64,000 nt of DNA from Comamonas halotolerans (GCF_030162935.1 NZ_JASAUZ010000001.1:620001-684000), one strand, 5' to 3'; shown: positions 47,843-57,138, counted from the stretch's first letter. Translations and numbers: made by a program. Notes: generated from the sequence alone by a model not told the origin.

Positions 47843-47888
47843 GGGGATCCTCGACAAAAACATCGCTAGGTATAAGGACAATCGAGAA

Positions 47889-47918
47889 ATTGTAGCGGAG
47901 CGTAATTCAGTAATCCAA
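47889..47918 (-). promoter_or_regulatory. Candidate sigma-70 promoter of petABC
   Basis: On the minus strand TTGGAT (47913-47918) and TACAAT (47889-47894) are 18 bases apart, 47 bases ahead of the petA start. Confidence 0.5.
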
Positions 47919-47991
47919 GCACGCGTCTGACACGCTTCTTGCGTTAGATCACGCAATATGCCGTATCTCAATGAAAGTTTGGAGTGGGTTT

Positions 47992-48420
47992 ATGGGAATG
48001 ATGCAGGAATTCCGCGAGTTCGCGGTCAAGGGCAATGTCATCGACTTGGCGGTCGGTGTCATCATTGGCGGAGCCTTCGGCAAGATCGTCGATTCGGTCG
48101 TGAAAGACCTGATCATGCCGGTTGTAGGCATGGTGTTTGGCAAGCTCGATTTCTCGAACCTGTTTGTAGTTTTGGGTGAGATTCCTGCTGGCACACCACG
48201 TACTTTGGCTGCCCTCCAGGAAGCCGGGGTGCCGGTTTTTGCCTATGGTAACTTTATTACCGTCGCAGTGAATTTCATCATCCTGGCCTTCATCATTTTC
48301 ATAATGATCAAGCAAATCAATCGTTTGAAGCGCGAAGCTCCCCCTGCAGCTCCTGCGCCAGAAGTCACACCAGAAGAAGTGCTGCTATTGCGTGAAATTC
48401 GCGATCAATTGCGCCGTTGA
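47992..48420 (+). CDS. mscL: Large-conductance mechanosensitive channel MscL
   Basis: A 142-residue channel that opens under membrane tension and protects from hypo-osmotic shock. The N-terminal helix and TM1 are [20 protein letters not shown] with the [12 protein letters not shown] pore constriction; TM2 is around 73-97; the C-terminal helix ends with REIRDQLRR. The ATG at 47992 has GGAG at seven bases; the ATG at 47971 has no ribosome site. Confidence 0.97.
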   Translation: MGMMQEFREFAVKGNVIDLAVGVIIGGAFGKIVDSVVKDLIMPVVGMVFGKLDFSNLFVVLGEIPAGTPRTLAALQEAGVPVFAYGNFITVAVNFIILAFIIFIMIKQINRLKREAPPAAPAPEVTPEEVLLLREIRDQLRR

Positions 48421-48472
48421 TTCAGTCTGCTCTGCAGGAGCGACGCAGCATCAGGCCGCCAGATTTTTTTTG

Positions 48473-48498
48473 AGGCCGCACCACATGGTGCGGCCTTT
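48473..48498. terminator. Terminator between convergent mscL and pdxA
   Basis: An 11-bp stem AGGCCGCACCA (48473-48483) / TGGTGCGGCCT (48486-48496) with a two-base loop and short T-run on the plus side. Confidence 0.75.
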
Positions 48499-48502
48499 GT
48501 GT

Positions 48503-49546
48503 TCAATACGGCAGTGATAGCTGCCGAGCCATCCGCACCGCTTCAATAAAACTCGACGCATCGGCTATACCCTGCCCCGCGACATCAAAAGCTGTACCGT
48601 GATCTGGACTGGTTCGTACCAGCGGTAAACCCAAGGTCACATTCACCCCTTGCTCAACACCCAAATATTTGATCGGTATCAACCCTTGGTCGTGGTACAT
48701 CGCCAACACCACGTCGAATTCCCCTGCATGATCATCAACATCTCTTGCGCGCATAAAGATAGTGTCGGGCGGAAATGGACCTTTTGCATGAATACCTTGC
48801 GCCTGCGCTGCCGCTACAGCAGGTGCGATGATTTCCTGCTCTTCCCAACCGAACAACCCACCTTCTCCCGCATGGGGATTCAATCCAGCCACACCAATAC
48901 AGGGCGAGCGCCCAAGCATGCGCTGCAAGGCTTCATGTGTAATGCGCAAAGTTTGGAGAATATTCTCCTGCGTCACCAACTCAATGGCCCTGCGCAATGG
49001 CACATGAATGCTCACCAATACCGTGCGCAGCTGGTTGTTTGCGAGCATCATGCGCACCGGCATGTCTGACAGGGCGACTCCCGCATGCTGCGCCGCCTCC
49101 GCCTGCAGCAGTTCAGTATGACCAGGAAAGGTCACGCCCGCCGCATGCAACGCTTCCTTGTGCAGCGGCGCAGTCACCAACGCAGCGATTTCTCCGCGCA
49201 ACGCTGCACGTGCAGCCCATTGCACACTCAAGGCGGCGCCACGTCCTGCATCTGCGCTGATGCGTCCCCAGGGCGATGGGGCAGGCATATCTGCTAATTG
49301 CAGCACCGGTATGCAGCGAAGTGGCACTTTCCAAGCCTCTTCGGGCGACGCGATGACAGCCACGGGAAGATGGGCACTACCCTCCTTCAAGATAGCCTGC
49401 GCTGCACGGCGCATGACAGCCAGATCTCCGGCCACGAAGCAGCCTCGCATCAGAGCAGCTTCTGAGCGGAACGCCTTGGCAATGATTTCAGGCCCAATGC
49501 CTGCACTGTCACCCTGGGTGATTGCAATGGCTTTTTGTGGTTGCAT
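48503..49546 (-). CDS. pdxA: 4-hydroxythreonine-4-phosphate dehydrogenase PdxA
   Basis: A 347-residue NAD- and metal-dependent enzyme of pyridoxal phosphate synthesis. The IAITQGDSAGIGPEI start, the VTAPLHKEAL and FPGHTELL segments with the metal-binding His, and the C-terminal YHDQGLIPIKYLG with LVRTSPDHGTAFD are hallmarks. Two ATG codons are possible; the one at 49546 has AAAGGA six bases upstream, while that at 49552 touches it, so 49546 is preferred. The DSAGIG variant (usually DPAGIG) is minor. Confidence 0.95.
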   Translation of the reverse strand: MQPQKAIAITQGDSAGIGPEIIAKAFRSEAALMRGCFVAGDLAVMRRAAQAILKEGSAHLPVAVIASPEEAWKVPLRCIPVLQLADMPAPSPWGRISADAGRGAALSVQWAARAALRGEIAALVTAPLHKEALHAAGVTFPGHTELLQAEAAQHAGVALSDMPVRMMLANNQLRTVLVSIHVPLRRAIELVTQENILQTLRITHEALQRMLGRSPCIGVAGLNPHAGEGGLFGWEEQEIIAPAVAAAQAQGIHAKGPFPPDTIFMRARDVDDHAGEFDVVLAMYHDQGLIPIKYLGVEQGVNVTLGLPLVRTSPDHGTAFDVAGQGIADASSFIEAVRMARQLSLPY

Positions 49547-49592
49547 ACCCATTCCTTTTATGCGGATACAGCTAGCACCCACAAGGCTTAAC

Positions 49593-50342
49593 TTATGCCG
49601 GATTATCGATTTCAATGAAGCGGTGCGTCAGCCCCAATTGCTGCGCCACATGTTCAACTACTGCTGGTGCACCATAACGCTCCGTCGCGTGATGACCTGC
49701 CGCAATGAATGTGCTCCCTGTCTCCCGTGCCAAATGTGCTTGAGGCTCTGAAATCTCCCCGGTGATATAGGCGTCCGCCCCTGCGGCCAAGGCGCTTTCA
49801 AAGAACCCCTGAGCGCCTCCCGTGCACCAGGCTACACGACGGATGGATCGATCCTCAGCGCCACTCACACAGGTGACACTGCGGCCCAAAACCTGCTGCA
49901 CATAGGCTGCAAGTGCATCTGCATTCGCAAACTCACCGCTCCCTATCATGCCCAGTGCTTGCTCACCGAAAGTGGCATCAAATTGCAGCCCCAATCGGGC
50001 ACCCAGTTGCGCGTTGTTGCCCAACTCTTGGTGCGCATCCAGTGGCAGGTGATAGGCAAACAAATTGATGTCATACGCCAGCAACAAGCGAATGCGCTCT
50101 TTCATCCAGCCGGTGATACGGCCATCCATACCCCGCCAAAAAAGACCGTGGTGCACAAAAATGGCATCCGCCTTGTCAGCAATGGCCGCCTCGATCAAGG
50201 CACGGCTTGCCGTGACACCGCTGACAATGTGGCGAATTTCGGCCTTACCCTCTACTTGCAGACCATTAGGTCCGTAGTCTTTGAAACGCTCGGGCTGCAG
50301 CAGGCCATCGAAATGAGAGAGAAGATCTTGTCGCTGAATCAT
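49593..50342 (-). CDS. Nif3-like dinuclear metal-centre protein (YbgI family)
   Basis: A 249-residue member of the Nif3/YbgI family, which form hexameric rings with a dinuclear metal site. Metal-ligand segments are seen: NGLQVEG, DAIFVHHGLFW, LPLDAHQELGNN and AAGHHATERYG. Biochemical role is unsettled (a proposed GTP cyclohydrolase-like activity is not established). ATG at 50342. It lies upstream of pdxA on the same strand. Confidence 0.92.
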   Translation of the reverse strand: MIQRQDLLSHFDGLLQPERFKDYGPNGLQVEGKAEIRHIVSGVTASRALIEAAIADKADAIFVHHGLFWRGMDGRITGWMKERIRLLLAYDINLFAYHLPLDAHQELGNNAQLGARLGLQFDATFGEQALGMIGSGEFANADALAAYVQQVLGRSVTCVSGAEDRSIRRVAWCTGGAQGFFESALAAGADAYITGEISEPQAHLARETGSTFIAAGHHATERYGAPAVVEHVAQQLGLTHRFIEIDNPA

Positions 50343-50391
50343 ATAGTTTGTGATTGTGCCAAGCAGGTCACATCCATAAAGTATGCAGGCA

Positions 50392-50420
50392 CAAAAAAGG
50401 GAAGCTGCAGCTCCCCTTTG
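50392..50420 (-). terminator. Terminator of the MHS symporter gene
   Basis: Stem AAAGGG-(A)-AGCT / AGCT-(C)-CCCTTT with one mismatch, T-run on the minus strand. Confidence 0.75.
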
Positions 50421-50440
50421 TCGGCGCAATCAAACAATGA

Positions 50441-51769
50441 TCAGCCTTGGATTTTCGGTGTCCAGCCACGAGATGCCATGGGCCAGAAGAAGCCGATGGC
50501 TGCCCCCAGCACACCCATGGCGGCCACGTAATGCGCAGGAGCCATTACATCCACTTGCTGCCATACAGAAACCAGCATGGGAGTCAGACCGCCGAATACC
50601 GCGTAAGCCATGTTGTACGCAAAAGACAGACCGGTAAAACGAACGGCAACCGGGAATGCGCGTACACCCACGATGGGCAGCAGCGAAATGGACCCTACAA
50701 AAAATCCTACCAGCGCATAGCGAGCGACCAGAGTTTCTTGACCGGGCAAACCGAGGTAGAAGATATAGGCCGTCACCGTCATCCCTCCCCAGCCCAGCAC
50801 CATGGTCCACTTCGTGCCGATCTTGTCATTCAGCCACCCCCAGAACACGCAACCCAGGGTCAGCGTCACCGTCGCTACAGCGTTGGCCGTCATAGCTTCT
50901 GCCGGTGCGATCTGGAAAACCTTCTGCAAATAGGATGGGGTGAACAAAACCACCACCACCACAGCTGTGGAGAGAACCCAGGTCATCAACGCAACCAGCC
51001 AGCAAGCCTGTTTGTGTTCACGCAAGATGGTCTTGATGGGCAACTCCGCGTCTGCAGCTTTGCGTTTTTGCAGGTCTTGGAACAAGGGAGTTTCATGCAG
51101 AAAGCGACGCAGGTAGACCGACACCAGACCCAGCACACCACCAACGATGAAAGGCATGCGCCAAGCCCAGTCATGAATCTCCGCCTGGGTGTAATTGCTA
51201 TTGAGCCACACGCCAAAAATGGAGCCCAGGAAAATCCCTCCGGTGATGCCTGAAGTCAGCGTACCAATGGCCAGCCCATAGTTCTTTGCTGGCGAGTGCT
51301 CGGCCACAAACACCCATGCTCCCGGCATTTCTCCACCGATTGCAGCGCCTTGCAACACACGCATGAGCAACAACAAAATTGGGGCGGCAATACCAATGGT
51401 GGCATAGGTCGGCAGCAGACCGATGACCAAAGTAGGCACTGCCATCAGGAAGATGGACAGCGTAAACATCTTCTTGCGGCCAATTTTGTCGCCATAGTGG
51501 GCGATGATGATGCCGCCCAATGGACGCGCCAGATAACCTGCAGCGAAAATCCCCAAGGTTTGCAGCTGGCGCAGCCAGTCCGGCATGTCTGCAGGGAAAA
51601 ACAAGGTGCCAATCACATTGGCAAAGAATACGAAAACGACGAAGTCGTAGAACTCCAGCGTGCCGCCCAAAGCAGACAGGCTGAGAGTTTTGTAATCATC
51701 CCGATTCAAGGGACGATGGTGTGCTCCGCCCGCCACTTGGTGGGCTTGTGCATTGGGATGCTTACTCAT
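50441..51769 (-). CDS. MFS transporter, metabolite:H+ symporter (MHS) family
   Basis: A 442-residue 12-helix carrier. GTLEFYDFVVFVFFANVIGTLFFP in the first helix and YLARPLGGIIIAHYGDKIGRKKMF in the loop 2-3 region match the MHS family (citrate, proline/betaine, alpha-ketoglutarate, shikimate-type carriers). The PGAWVFVAEHSPAKNYGLAIG segment fits too. The substrate cannot be told from sequence. ATG at 51769 with GGAAAG upstream. Divergent from the protease gene. Confidence 0.92.
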   Translation of the reverse strand: MSKHPNAQAHQVAGGAHHRPLNRDDYKTLSLSALGGTLEFYDFVVFVFFANVIGTLFFPADMPDWLRQLQTLGIFAAGYLARPLGGIIIAHYGDKIGRKKMFTLSIFLMAVPTLVIGLLPTYATIGIAAPILLLLMRVLQGAAIGGEMPGAWVFVAEHSPAKNYGLAIGTLTSGITGGIFLGSIFGVWLNSNYTQAEIHDWAWRMPFIVGGVLGLVSVYLRRFLHETPLFQDLQKRKAADAELPIKTILREHKQACWLVALMTWVLSTAVVVVVLFTPSYLQKVFQIAPAEAMTANAVATVTLTLGCVFWGWLNDKIGTKWTMVLGWGGMTVTAYIFYLGLPGQETLVARYALVGFFVGSISLLPIVGVRAFPVAVRFTGLSFAYNMAYAVFGGLTPMLVSVWQQVDVMAPAHYVAAMGVLGAAIGFFWPMASRGWTPKIQG

Positions 51770-52142
51770 TGGGTTGTCTTTCCAGTTACAAGAGGTCAGA
51801 CAGCGCTTGAGCCGCGGCAACGGATAGAGATGCTTAAAGGCAAGACTGGACTGTTCTTCTGGCTTCCACGGTAATGGGGCTTTTGTATTTCTTGTTCCTG
51901 GCGGGTGAGCTTGGACAAGAGCGAACACAGTGTGGCGCAGTCGTTCCTTGATTCTAGGGTTAACACTTATAGGGTTTAAGCTAAACATCGCAATCCACGA
52001 TATGGTTTCGTGAAATAGATGCATCCCATCTCGTTACGCGATGACTTAATCACAGGCGCACAATGCATATCCCGACACCTGTCAAGACAGCGCATTTGCG
52101 CGTACGCTCTCCCTTTTCCTGCCCTCTTCTACTTCTTTTGCT
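51770..52142. other. Divergent intergenic region, MHS symporter / DegS-like protease
   Basis: No gene is supported in these 373 bases. On the minus strand a probable promoter reads TTGCGA (51988-51993), 16 bases, TATAAG (51966-51971). It overlaps two direct repeats TAGGGTT (51955-51961 and 51970-51976). The symporter leader would be about 180 bases. For the protease I see no clear promoter or Shine-Dalgarno before its ATG; the preceding stretch is a pyrimidine run. Confidence 0.5.
51955..51993 (-). promoter_or_regulatory. Candidate promoter with TAGGGTT direct repeats for the MHS symporter
   Basis: TTGCGA-16-TATAAG on the minus strand; two TAGGGTT units 15 bp apart flank and overlap the -10, a possible regulator site. 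Confidence 0.5.
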
Positions 52143-53291
52143 ATGAAGCGTTACTGGCTTTTGTTTTCCCAGGCAGTCACTGTGTTGCTGGCTGCTTACT
52201 TCATCGTGGCCACATTGCAGCCCAACTGGATCAAGCGTGGAGCCACCTATAGCCGCGCAGGAATCTCACTGCTTGAGGCCCCCTCCGAGCCTCGCACCGA
52301 ATTTGCCCCAGGGAGCCTGTCTGGCGCCGCACAGAAAGCCATGCCAGCGGTGGTCAGCATCAACACCAGCAAGGAAGTTCGCAGCCCACGCAGCAACGAC
52401 CCTTGGTTTCAGTTCTTCTTTGGGGATATTGGCCCGCAACAACAAACCGGACTGGGCAGCGGCGTGATTGTCAGCCCGGACGGCTACATTCTCACCAACA
52501 ACCACGTGGTTGAAGGAGCGGACCAGATTGAAGTCACACTGGCAGACAGCCGTGTCGCAGTTGCCCGCATCATTGGCACCGACCCTGAAACCGATTTGGC
52601 GGTCCTGAAAATTGAGATGGACAATCTGCCGGTCATCGTGCTGGGCAACTCCGATCACGCCTTGGTGGGCGATACGGTACTGGCAATTGGCAATCCTTTT
52701 GGTGTTGGCCAGACAGTGACGAGCGGCATTGTGAGTGCTCTCGGCCGCAGTGAGTTGGGCATCAACACCTTTGAGAACTTTATTCAGACCGATGCAGCCA
52801 TCAATCCCGGCAACTCGGGCGGTGCGTTGATTGATGTGGAAGGCAATCTGCTGGGCATCAATACCGCCATCTACTCCCGCTCTGGCGGCAGCATGGGCAT
52901 TGGCTTTGCCATTCCAGTCTCCACCGCCAAGATCGTCATGGATGGTCTGGTCAAAGACGGCAAGGTCACGCGCGGCTGGATTGGCGTGGAACCCAATGAG
53001 CTGTCTCCTGAGTTGGCTGAAACCTTTGGCGTGCAAGCCAAGCAGGGCGTCATCATCACTGGCGTGCTGCAAGCCGGCCCTGCTGCCAAGGCGGGCATGT
53101 TGCCTGGAGATGTGATTGTGGAGGTTGATAGTCGCCAGGTCCGCAATGTTGCTGAAATGATGACAGCCGTTGCATCCTTGCAGCCCGGAACCAGCGCAAC
53201 CTTCAGTGTGCAGCGGGGAGCAGAGAATCTGACCCTCAACATCACCCCATCCGCTCGTCCTGCGCCCCAGCGCATGCGCCAGCCACGTTAA
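52143..53291 (+). CDS. DegS/DegQ-like trypsin-type serine protease with one PDZ domain
   Basis: A 382-residue HtrA-family protease. A single membrane segment (about 8-25) anchors it in the inner membrane facing the periplasm. Catalytic triad His121 (NNHVVEG), Asp151 (TDLAVLK) and Ser225 (NPGNSGGAL). There is one PDZ domain (about 275-370), followed by an Arg/Pro-rich tail. One PDZ plus anchor resembles DegS/AlgW, which cleave anti-sigma factors in envelope stress; no rseA or rpoE is nearby, so the target is unknown. The ATG at 52143 lacks a visible ribosome site. Confidence 0.93.
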   Translation: MKRYWLLFSQAVTVLLAAYFIVATLQPNWIKRGATYSRAGISLLEAPSEPRTEFAPGSLSGAAQKAMPAVVSINTSKEVRSPRSNDPWFQFFFGDIGPQQQTGLGSGVIVSPDGYILTNNHVVEGADQIEVTLADSRVAVARIIGTDPETDLAVLKIEMDNLPVIVLGNSDHALVGDTVLAIGNPFGVGQTVTSGIVSALGRSELGINTFENFIQTDAAINPGNSGGALIDVEGNLLGINTAIYSRSGGSMGIGFAIPVSTAKIVMDGLVKDGKVTRGWIGVEPNELSPELAETFGVQAKQGVIITGVLQAGPAAKAGMLPGDVIVEVDSRQVRNVAEMMTAVASLQPGTSATFSVQRGAENLTLNITPSARPAPQRMRQPR

Positions 53292-53320
53292 TTCATTGGC
53301 ACGTTTGCGTGCTCTAATGC

Positions 53321-53364
53321 TTGGCCAGGCCATGCCATCAACCGTTTCTTCATGGCCTGGCCAA
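53321..53364. repeat. Long inverted repeat downstream of the DegS-like gene
   Basis: Two perfect 14-bp arms, TTGGCCAGGCCATG (53321-53334) and CATGGCCTGGCCAA (53351-53364), with a 16-base loop and no T-run. A separate ordinary terminator lies 56 bases further on. Confidence 0.8.
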
Positions 53365-53419
53365 ACACCAAACAACTCCTGATGCATTGTCCATGGCCAT
53401 CCTGGAAGCAGGCAGAGCA

Positions 53420-53462
53420 TAAAAAATCCCGCAGACCACATGTGGATCGGCGGGATTTTTTT
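53420..53462. terminator. Bidirectional terminator between the DegS-like gene and tatC
   Basis: Arms AAAAAATCCCGC (53421-53432) and GCGGGATTTTTTT (53450-53462), with CCACATGTGG in the loop. The arms resemble those of the terminator at 27040-27079. Confidence 0.9.
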
Positions 53463-53491
53463 ATGTCCCTGGGAGACTGGTTGATGAAGAC

Positions 53492-54286
53492 TTAGACTTG
53501 GTCAGGCTCAGCTTCCTGATCTTCAGTTTTTTTGGAAGCCTTGGCAAACCAGCCCGCGCCAATGATGCCCACTTCATAAAGCAAGCACATGGGAATCGCC
53601 AGCGCCAACTGGGAGATCACATCTGGAGGCGTGACAACGGCAGCCACGATGAAGGCCAGCACCACGAAGTAACCACGGAAGCTTTTAAGCTTTTCCACCT
53701 CCACAATGCCAAAGCGGACCAGCAGCATCACCACGATCGGCACCTGAAATGCCAAGCCAAAAGCCAGATACAACGACAAAATAGCTTCTACATACGAGGC
53801 AATATCAGGTGTCGCAGCCACGCTCTCTGGCGTAAAGCCCTGGATAAAGCCAAACATCTTGTCCAACACAAAGAACTGCACAAAGGCAATACCGATGTAA
53901 GCCAGCACGCTGCCAAAAATGATCAATGGCAGAGCAAACTTCTTTTCATGCGAGTAAAGGCCTGGCGCCACGAAGGCCCAGAGCTGATACATGATCCATG
54001 GCAGCACCGCCAAGATGCCCACCATCATCAGCACCTTGAGTGGCACAAAAAATGGCGAGAACACGCCAACCGCAATCAGCTTGGCGTCAGGCGGCATATG
54101 CGCCTTGATGGGCTGCGCAATAAAGTCGATCAAGCCATTGGGGCCGGGCCAGATGGCCAGCACAGCCACCGCCACAGCAATGCCGTAAATGCAATACAGC
54201 AGCCGGTCACGCAGCTCCATGAGATGCTGCACAAAGGGCTGCTCAGAGCCGGCCAGCTCGTCGTCTTTGGTGGATTTGTCGGACAT
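53492..54286 (-). CDS. tatC: Twin-arginine translocase subunit TatC
   Basis: The 264-residue six-helix core of Tat export that binds the twin-arginine signal. The cytoplasmic start FVQHLMELRDRLL and the FSPFFVPLKV, then VTPPDVISQ segments are hallmarks. It lies 93 bases downstream of tatB, in the tatABC unit. ATG at 54286. Confidence 0.97.
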   Translation of the reverse strand: MSDKSTKDDELAGSEQPFVQHLMELRDRLLYCIYGIAVAVAVLAIWPGPNGLIDFIAQPIKAHMPPDAKLIAVGVFSPFFVPLKVLMMVGILAVLPWIMYQLWAFVAPGLYSHEKKFALPLIIFGSVLAYIGIAFVQFFVLDKMFGFIQGFTPESVAATPDIASYVEAILSLYLAFGLAFQVPIVVMLLVRFGIVEVEKLKSFRGYFVVLAFIVAAVVTPPDVISQLALAIPMCLLYEVGIIGAGWFAKASKKTEDQEAEPDQV

Positions 54287-54379
54287 GGTCGAAAAAAGAA
54301 CCGGGCCTTGCGGCCCTGCGGATCAAGAGAAAAACACCAGCGCAGCCTTTAATACAAAGCTTGGCACTGGCATCGCAAC

Positions 54380-54874
54380 TCAGCGCTTGGGTCTAAACCG
54401 AGCGACACGCGCAGCGCCCGATTGCACATGGGTGCGCACCCCTGCACGTGCCTTGTACCAGCGTGGCACAGCCCCCCGCTTGAGGCGGAAGTTCTTACCG
54501 GGATTTTTATAGGCAGGCGTGACAGCGCTGTAGCTGTCAAAGCTGTCGTAATCACTGGCCAGGGTACTGGAGCTGCTGTTGTAAGCCGACTCAAAATCGG
54601 TGGCTTCGCGCCAGTCTTTTTGAAAGTCGCTAGAAGCCGAGTGCACCGACTTCTCCACGTCACGCGCTGCAGTTTCCACCGACTCCTTCATCTTCTTGAG
54701 CTCATCGAGCTCCATGGAGCGGTTCACCTCAGCCTTGACATCAGACACATAACGCTGCGCCTTGCCAATCAGCGTACCTACGGTACGTGCCACGCGTGGC
54801 AGCTTCTCTGGCCCGATGACCACCAGAGCTACCGCGCCAATGAGCGCCAGTTTCGAGATTCCGATATCAATCAT
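54380..54874 (-). CDS. tatB: Sec-independent translocase protein TatB
   Basis: A 164-residue protein with an N-terminal membrane helix ([20 protein letters not shown]), the [11 protein letters not shown] hinge and an amphipathic helix, then a Ser- and basic-rich tail. Works with TatC as the signal receptor. Separated from tatA by 40 bases. Confidence 0.96.
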   Translation of the reverse strand: MIDIGISKLALIGAVALVVIGPEKLPRVARTVGTLIGKAQRYVSDVKAEVNRSMELDELKKMKESVETAARDVEKSVHSASSDFQKDWREATDFESAYNSSSSTLASDYDSFDSYSAVTPAYKNPGKNFRLKRGAVPRWYKARAGVRTHVQSGAARVARFRPKR

Positions 54875-54914
54875 GCCAACGCCCCTTGCAGGTGCTTGCT
54901 GCCATGCTCAACCA

Positions 54915-55148
54915 TCAGCTCTTTTGCTTGGCGTCAACGTCAATGGTGGTCTTGTCGGCCTTGGTCTGGTCCGCAACAGCAGTCTTTTCGGTGGCGGCGT
55001 CATCTGCCGTGCCATCCTTCATGCCATCCTTGAAGCCCTTCACTGCACTACCCAGATCGCCGCCCAAGTTTTTGAGCTTCTTGGTACCGAACACCAAAAC
55101 CACGATCAACAGCACAATCAGCCAGTGCCAGACGGAAAACGTTCCCAT
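54915..55148 (-). CDS. tatA: Sec-independent translocase protein TatA
   Basis: A 77-residue pore-forming subunit. Membrane helix 5-20 ([16 protein letters not shown]), [21 protein letters not shown] hinge and amphipathic helix, and a Thr/Asp/Lys-rich tail. First gene of the tatABC unit on the minus strand. ATG at 55148 with AGGAG upstream. Confidence 0.96.
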   Translation of the reverse strand: MGTFSVWHWLIVLLIVVLVFGTKKLKNLGGDLGSAVKGFKDGMKDGTADDAATEKTAVADQTKADKTTIDVDAKQKS

Positions 55149-55252
55149 GAGATTTCTCCTAACGAATACAGGTCATTTTAGACGGGAGACCGCAACATAG
55201 CGCCCGAGATGGCCTTATGTTTATGCAGCACACCCGGTATGTCAGCAAACTT

Positions 55253-55630
55253 TTAACCGCGCTTCCAAGGACGAGGTCCACCCAACACGTGAGCGTGCAG
55301 GTGATGAACTTCCTGCCCACCTTCGCTACCAGTATTCACCACGATGCGAAACCCTCCATCAGGATACGGGTTGCATCCCTGCTCCAGCGCAAGCCTGGGA
55401 GCCATGGCCATGATCTTGCCCAGCAATGCCTCGTCAGTTGGTGTGACGTGAGCCATTGAGACAATATGCTTTTTCGGCACAATCAAAAAGTGGACCGGAG
55501 CTGCAGGGTTGATATCGTGAAAGGCAAAAACTTCATCGTCCTCAAACACCTTGCGGCTGGGAATTTGACCGGAAATGATCTTGCAAAATATGCAATTGGG
55601 GTCATGCGCAATGTGTGCGTGATCAGTCAT
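55253..55630 (-). CDS. hinT: Histidine triad nucleotide-binding protein (HinT)
   Basis: A 125-residue HIT protein of the Hint branch: CIFCKIISGQIPSRKVFEDD start and the triad HHLHAHVLGG near the C-terminus. Hint enzymes hydrolyse adenosine phosphoramidates. ATG at 55630; TTG at 55633 is unlikely. Between the lipase gene and tatA, a place typical of betaproteobacteria. Confidence 0.95.
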   Translation of the reverse strand: MTDHAHIAHDPNCIFCKIISGQIPSRKVFEDDEVFAFHDINPAAPVHFLIVPKKHIVSMAHVTPTDEALLGKIMAMAPRLALEQGCNPYPDGGFRIVVNTGSEGGQEVHHLHAHVLGGPRPWKRG

Positions 55631-55683
55631 CAAAAACTCATTCTCTCGTTGTCAGGTGAAATGCGGCACCATGGCCGCTTGTG

Positions 55684-56724
55684 CTAAGCATTGTCCACAA
55701 TCTGCAAGGTCTGCCGCACACCAACGTCTTGGCGATGATCATGCACCCATTGCAGCCCCTGTTTGCGACCCAGCTCGAACAATCGCAACAGGAACACCAT
55801 ATCGACCCGCGATTTGCTGGCGGCTCCAAAGCGGCTTAAGGCTGCGCCGCCATCAATCCGGTGCATCAGCACACTTTTGTACTTGGCAGCATCCAGACGA
55901 CCTTCGGCGAGCAAACGGCGCACGAAGTCAATGGCGCGCAGCTCACCAAGCAGCCCGGCGTTGAACATGATCTCATTGGTGCGCTCCATGATGTCGCCTG
56001 CGGTGTCAGGCAGATCCGGCGACTCAATGGGATTGATCTGTACCAGCAACATGTCGCTGCAAGTCGTGCGATAAATGAGCGGATATAGCGCTGGGTTACC
56101 GGAAAACCCTCCATCCCAATAGCGCTCACCTTCAATTTCCACTGCCTGGTAAAGCTGCGGCAGACAGGCGCTGGCCATGACAGCATCGGCACTCAAGCGC
56201 TTTCCAGTGAAAATCTCTCCCTTGCCCGTGCGTACATTCGTGGCACAGACAAAGAGCCTGGGCATACCATCCAACTCCCAAGCCCGCCCCAGCATGTCAA
56301 AGTCGACCACACGCTCAAGCAACTTGCGCAACGGATTGATATCCAGCGGATTGGTCTGATAGGGCGAGAGAAATTGGCTCATCATGCTCATGAGCGGGTT
56401 GCTCGCCACAGGCACTCCCAGCGTGAAGGCTCCCATGGTGCCCACACCTTCCCAGAGCTTTTTCAGTGCAGCGCGAGCCAGATGACAGGCTTTAGCTTGG
56501 CGTACCACAGGGTCATCAGGATGCTCCAAAGCAGCCGCTGCAAACCCTTGTGCCAACGCCACAGCGTTCATTGCTCCAGCACTGGTGCCACTGATCCCTG
56601 GAAAGCAGAACCCCCCGTCTTCCAACAACGCATCCAGAACGCCCCATGTAAAAGCCCCATGAGAACCGCCTCCTTGAAGCGCCAGATTGAGGCATTGCGC
56701 AGAGGGAGCATGGGACGCTTGCAT
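55684..56724 (-). CDS. Patatin-like phospholipase family protein
   Basis: A 346-residue cytoplasmic hydrolase (no signal peptide). The patatin oxyanion motif GGGSHGAF (18-25), nucleophile elbow GTSAG with Ser48, and the dyad Asp in WDGGFSGNPALYP are complete. The family releases fatty acids from phospholipids or neutral lipids; substrate unknown. It lies 21 bases after the small membrane protein gene, so it may be part of the his-linked transcript. Confidence 0.92.
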   Translation of the reverse strand: MQASHAPSAQCLNLALQGGGSHGAFTWGVLDALLEDGGFCFPGISGTSAGAMNAVALAQGFAAAALEHPDDPVVRQAKACHLARAALKKLWEGVGTMGAFTLGVPVASNPLMSMMSQFLSPYQTNPLDINPLRKLLERVVDFDMLGRAWELDGMPRLFVCATNVRTGKGEIFTGKRLSADAVMASACLPQLYQAVEIEGERYWDGGFSGNPALYPLIYRTTCSDMLLVQINPIESPDLPDTAGDIMERTNEIMFNAGLLGELRAIDFVRRLLAEGRLDAAKYKSVLMHRIDGGAALSRFGAASKSRVDMVFLLRLFELGRKQGLQWVHDHRQDVGVRQTLQIVDNA

Positions 56725-56745
56725 CGGCGGACTTCCAAAGACTGG

Positions 56746-57138
56746 TTAAACCGGCAAGGGTTGTTGCTTGTTCATCGCCACCATGCCGCGCACGATGCGA
56801 TACAGGAACCAGATGGATATGATGCACCAGGCAATCCAGCCGGGCAGCAGGAACAATAACCACAGTGGCGCCGTCACGACGTACAAGATACCCGCCCAGA
56901 TCACGCTACGCAGACGCCATGAAAAGTGCGATTCATGCCAGGTGCCTTGTGCATCGGAGCGTTTGACCAAGTCAATCACCAAGGCCACTACTAGCACCAA
57001 GACGCTGATCTGCGCCCCCGGAACCACTGCTGTCACCGCCACAACCAGATGAAGGATGTAGCTGATCCAGCCCCAGGCCTTCAGCCCATCCAGCGTGGCT
57101 TTGTCTACTGCGCGGACTTCAACAATATCTTCGTTCAC
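56746..57138 (-). CDS. DUF4870-like small membrane protein
   Basis: A 130-residue protein with three or four hydrophobic segments (about 25-42, 44-60, 78-95, 97-115). The pattern, with [19 protein letters not shown] between helices, matches DUF4870-type proteins found behind hisE in Burkholderiales. No function known. Start is GTG at 57138, overlapping the hisE stop by four bases (GTGA), so it is translationally coupled to hisE. Confidence 0.85.
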   Translation of the reverse strand: MNEDIVEVRAVDKATLDGLKAWGWISYILHLVVAVTAVVPGAQISVLVLVVALVIDLVKRSDAQGTWHESHFSWRLRSVIWAGILYVVTAPLWLLFLLPGWIAWCIISIWFLYRIVRGMVAMNKQQPLPV

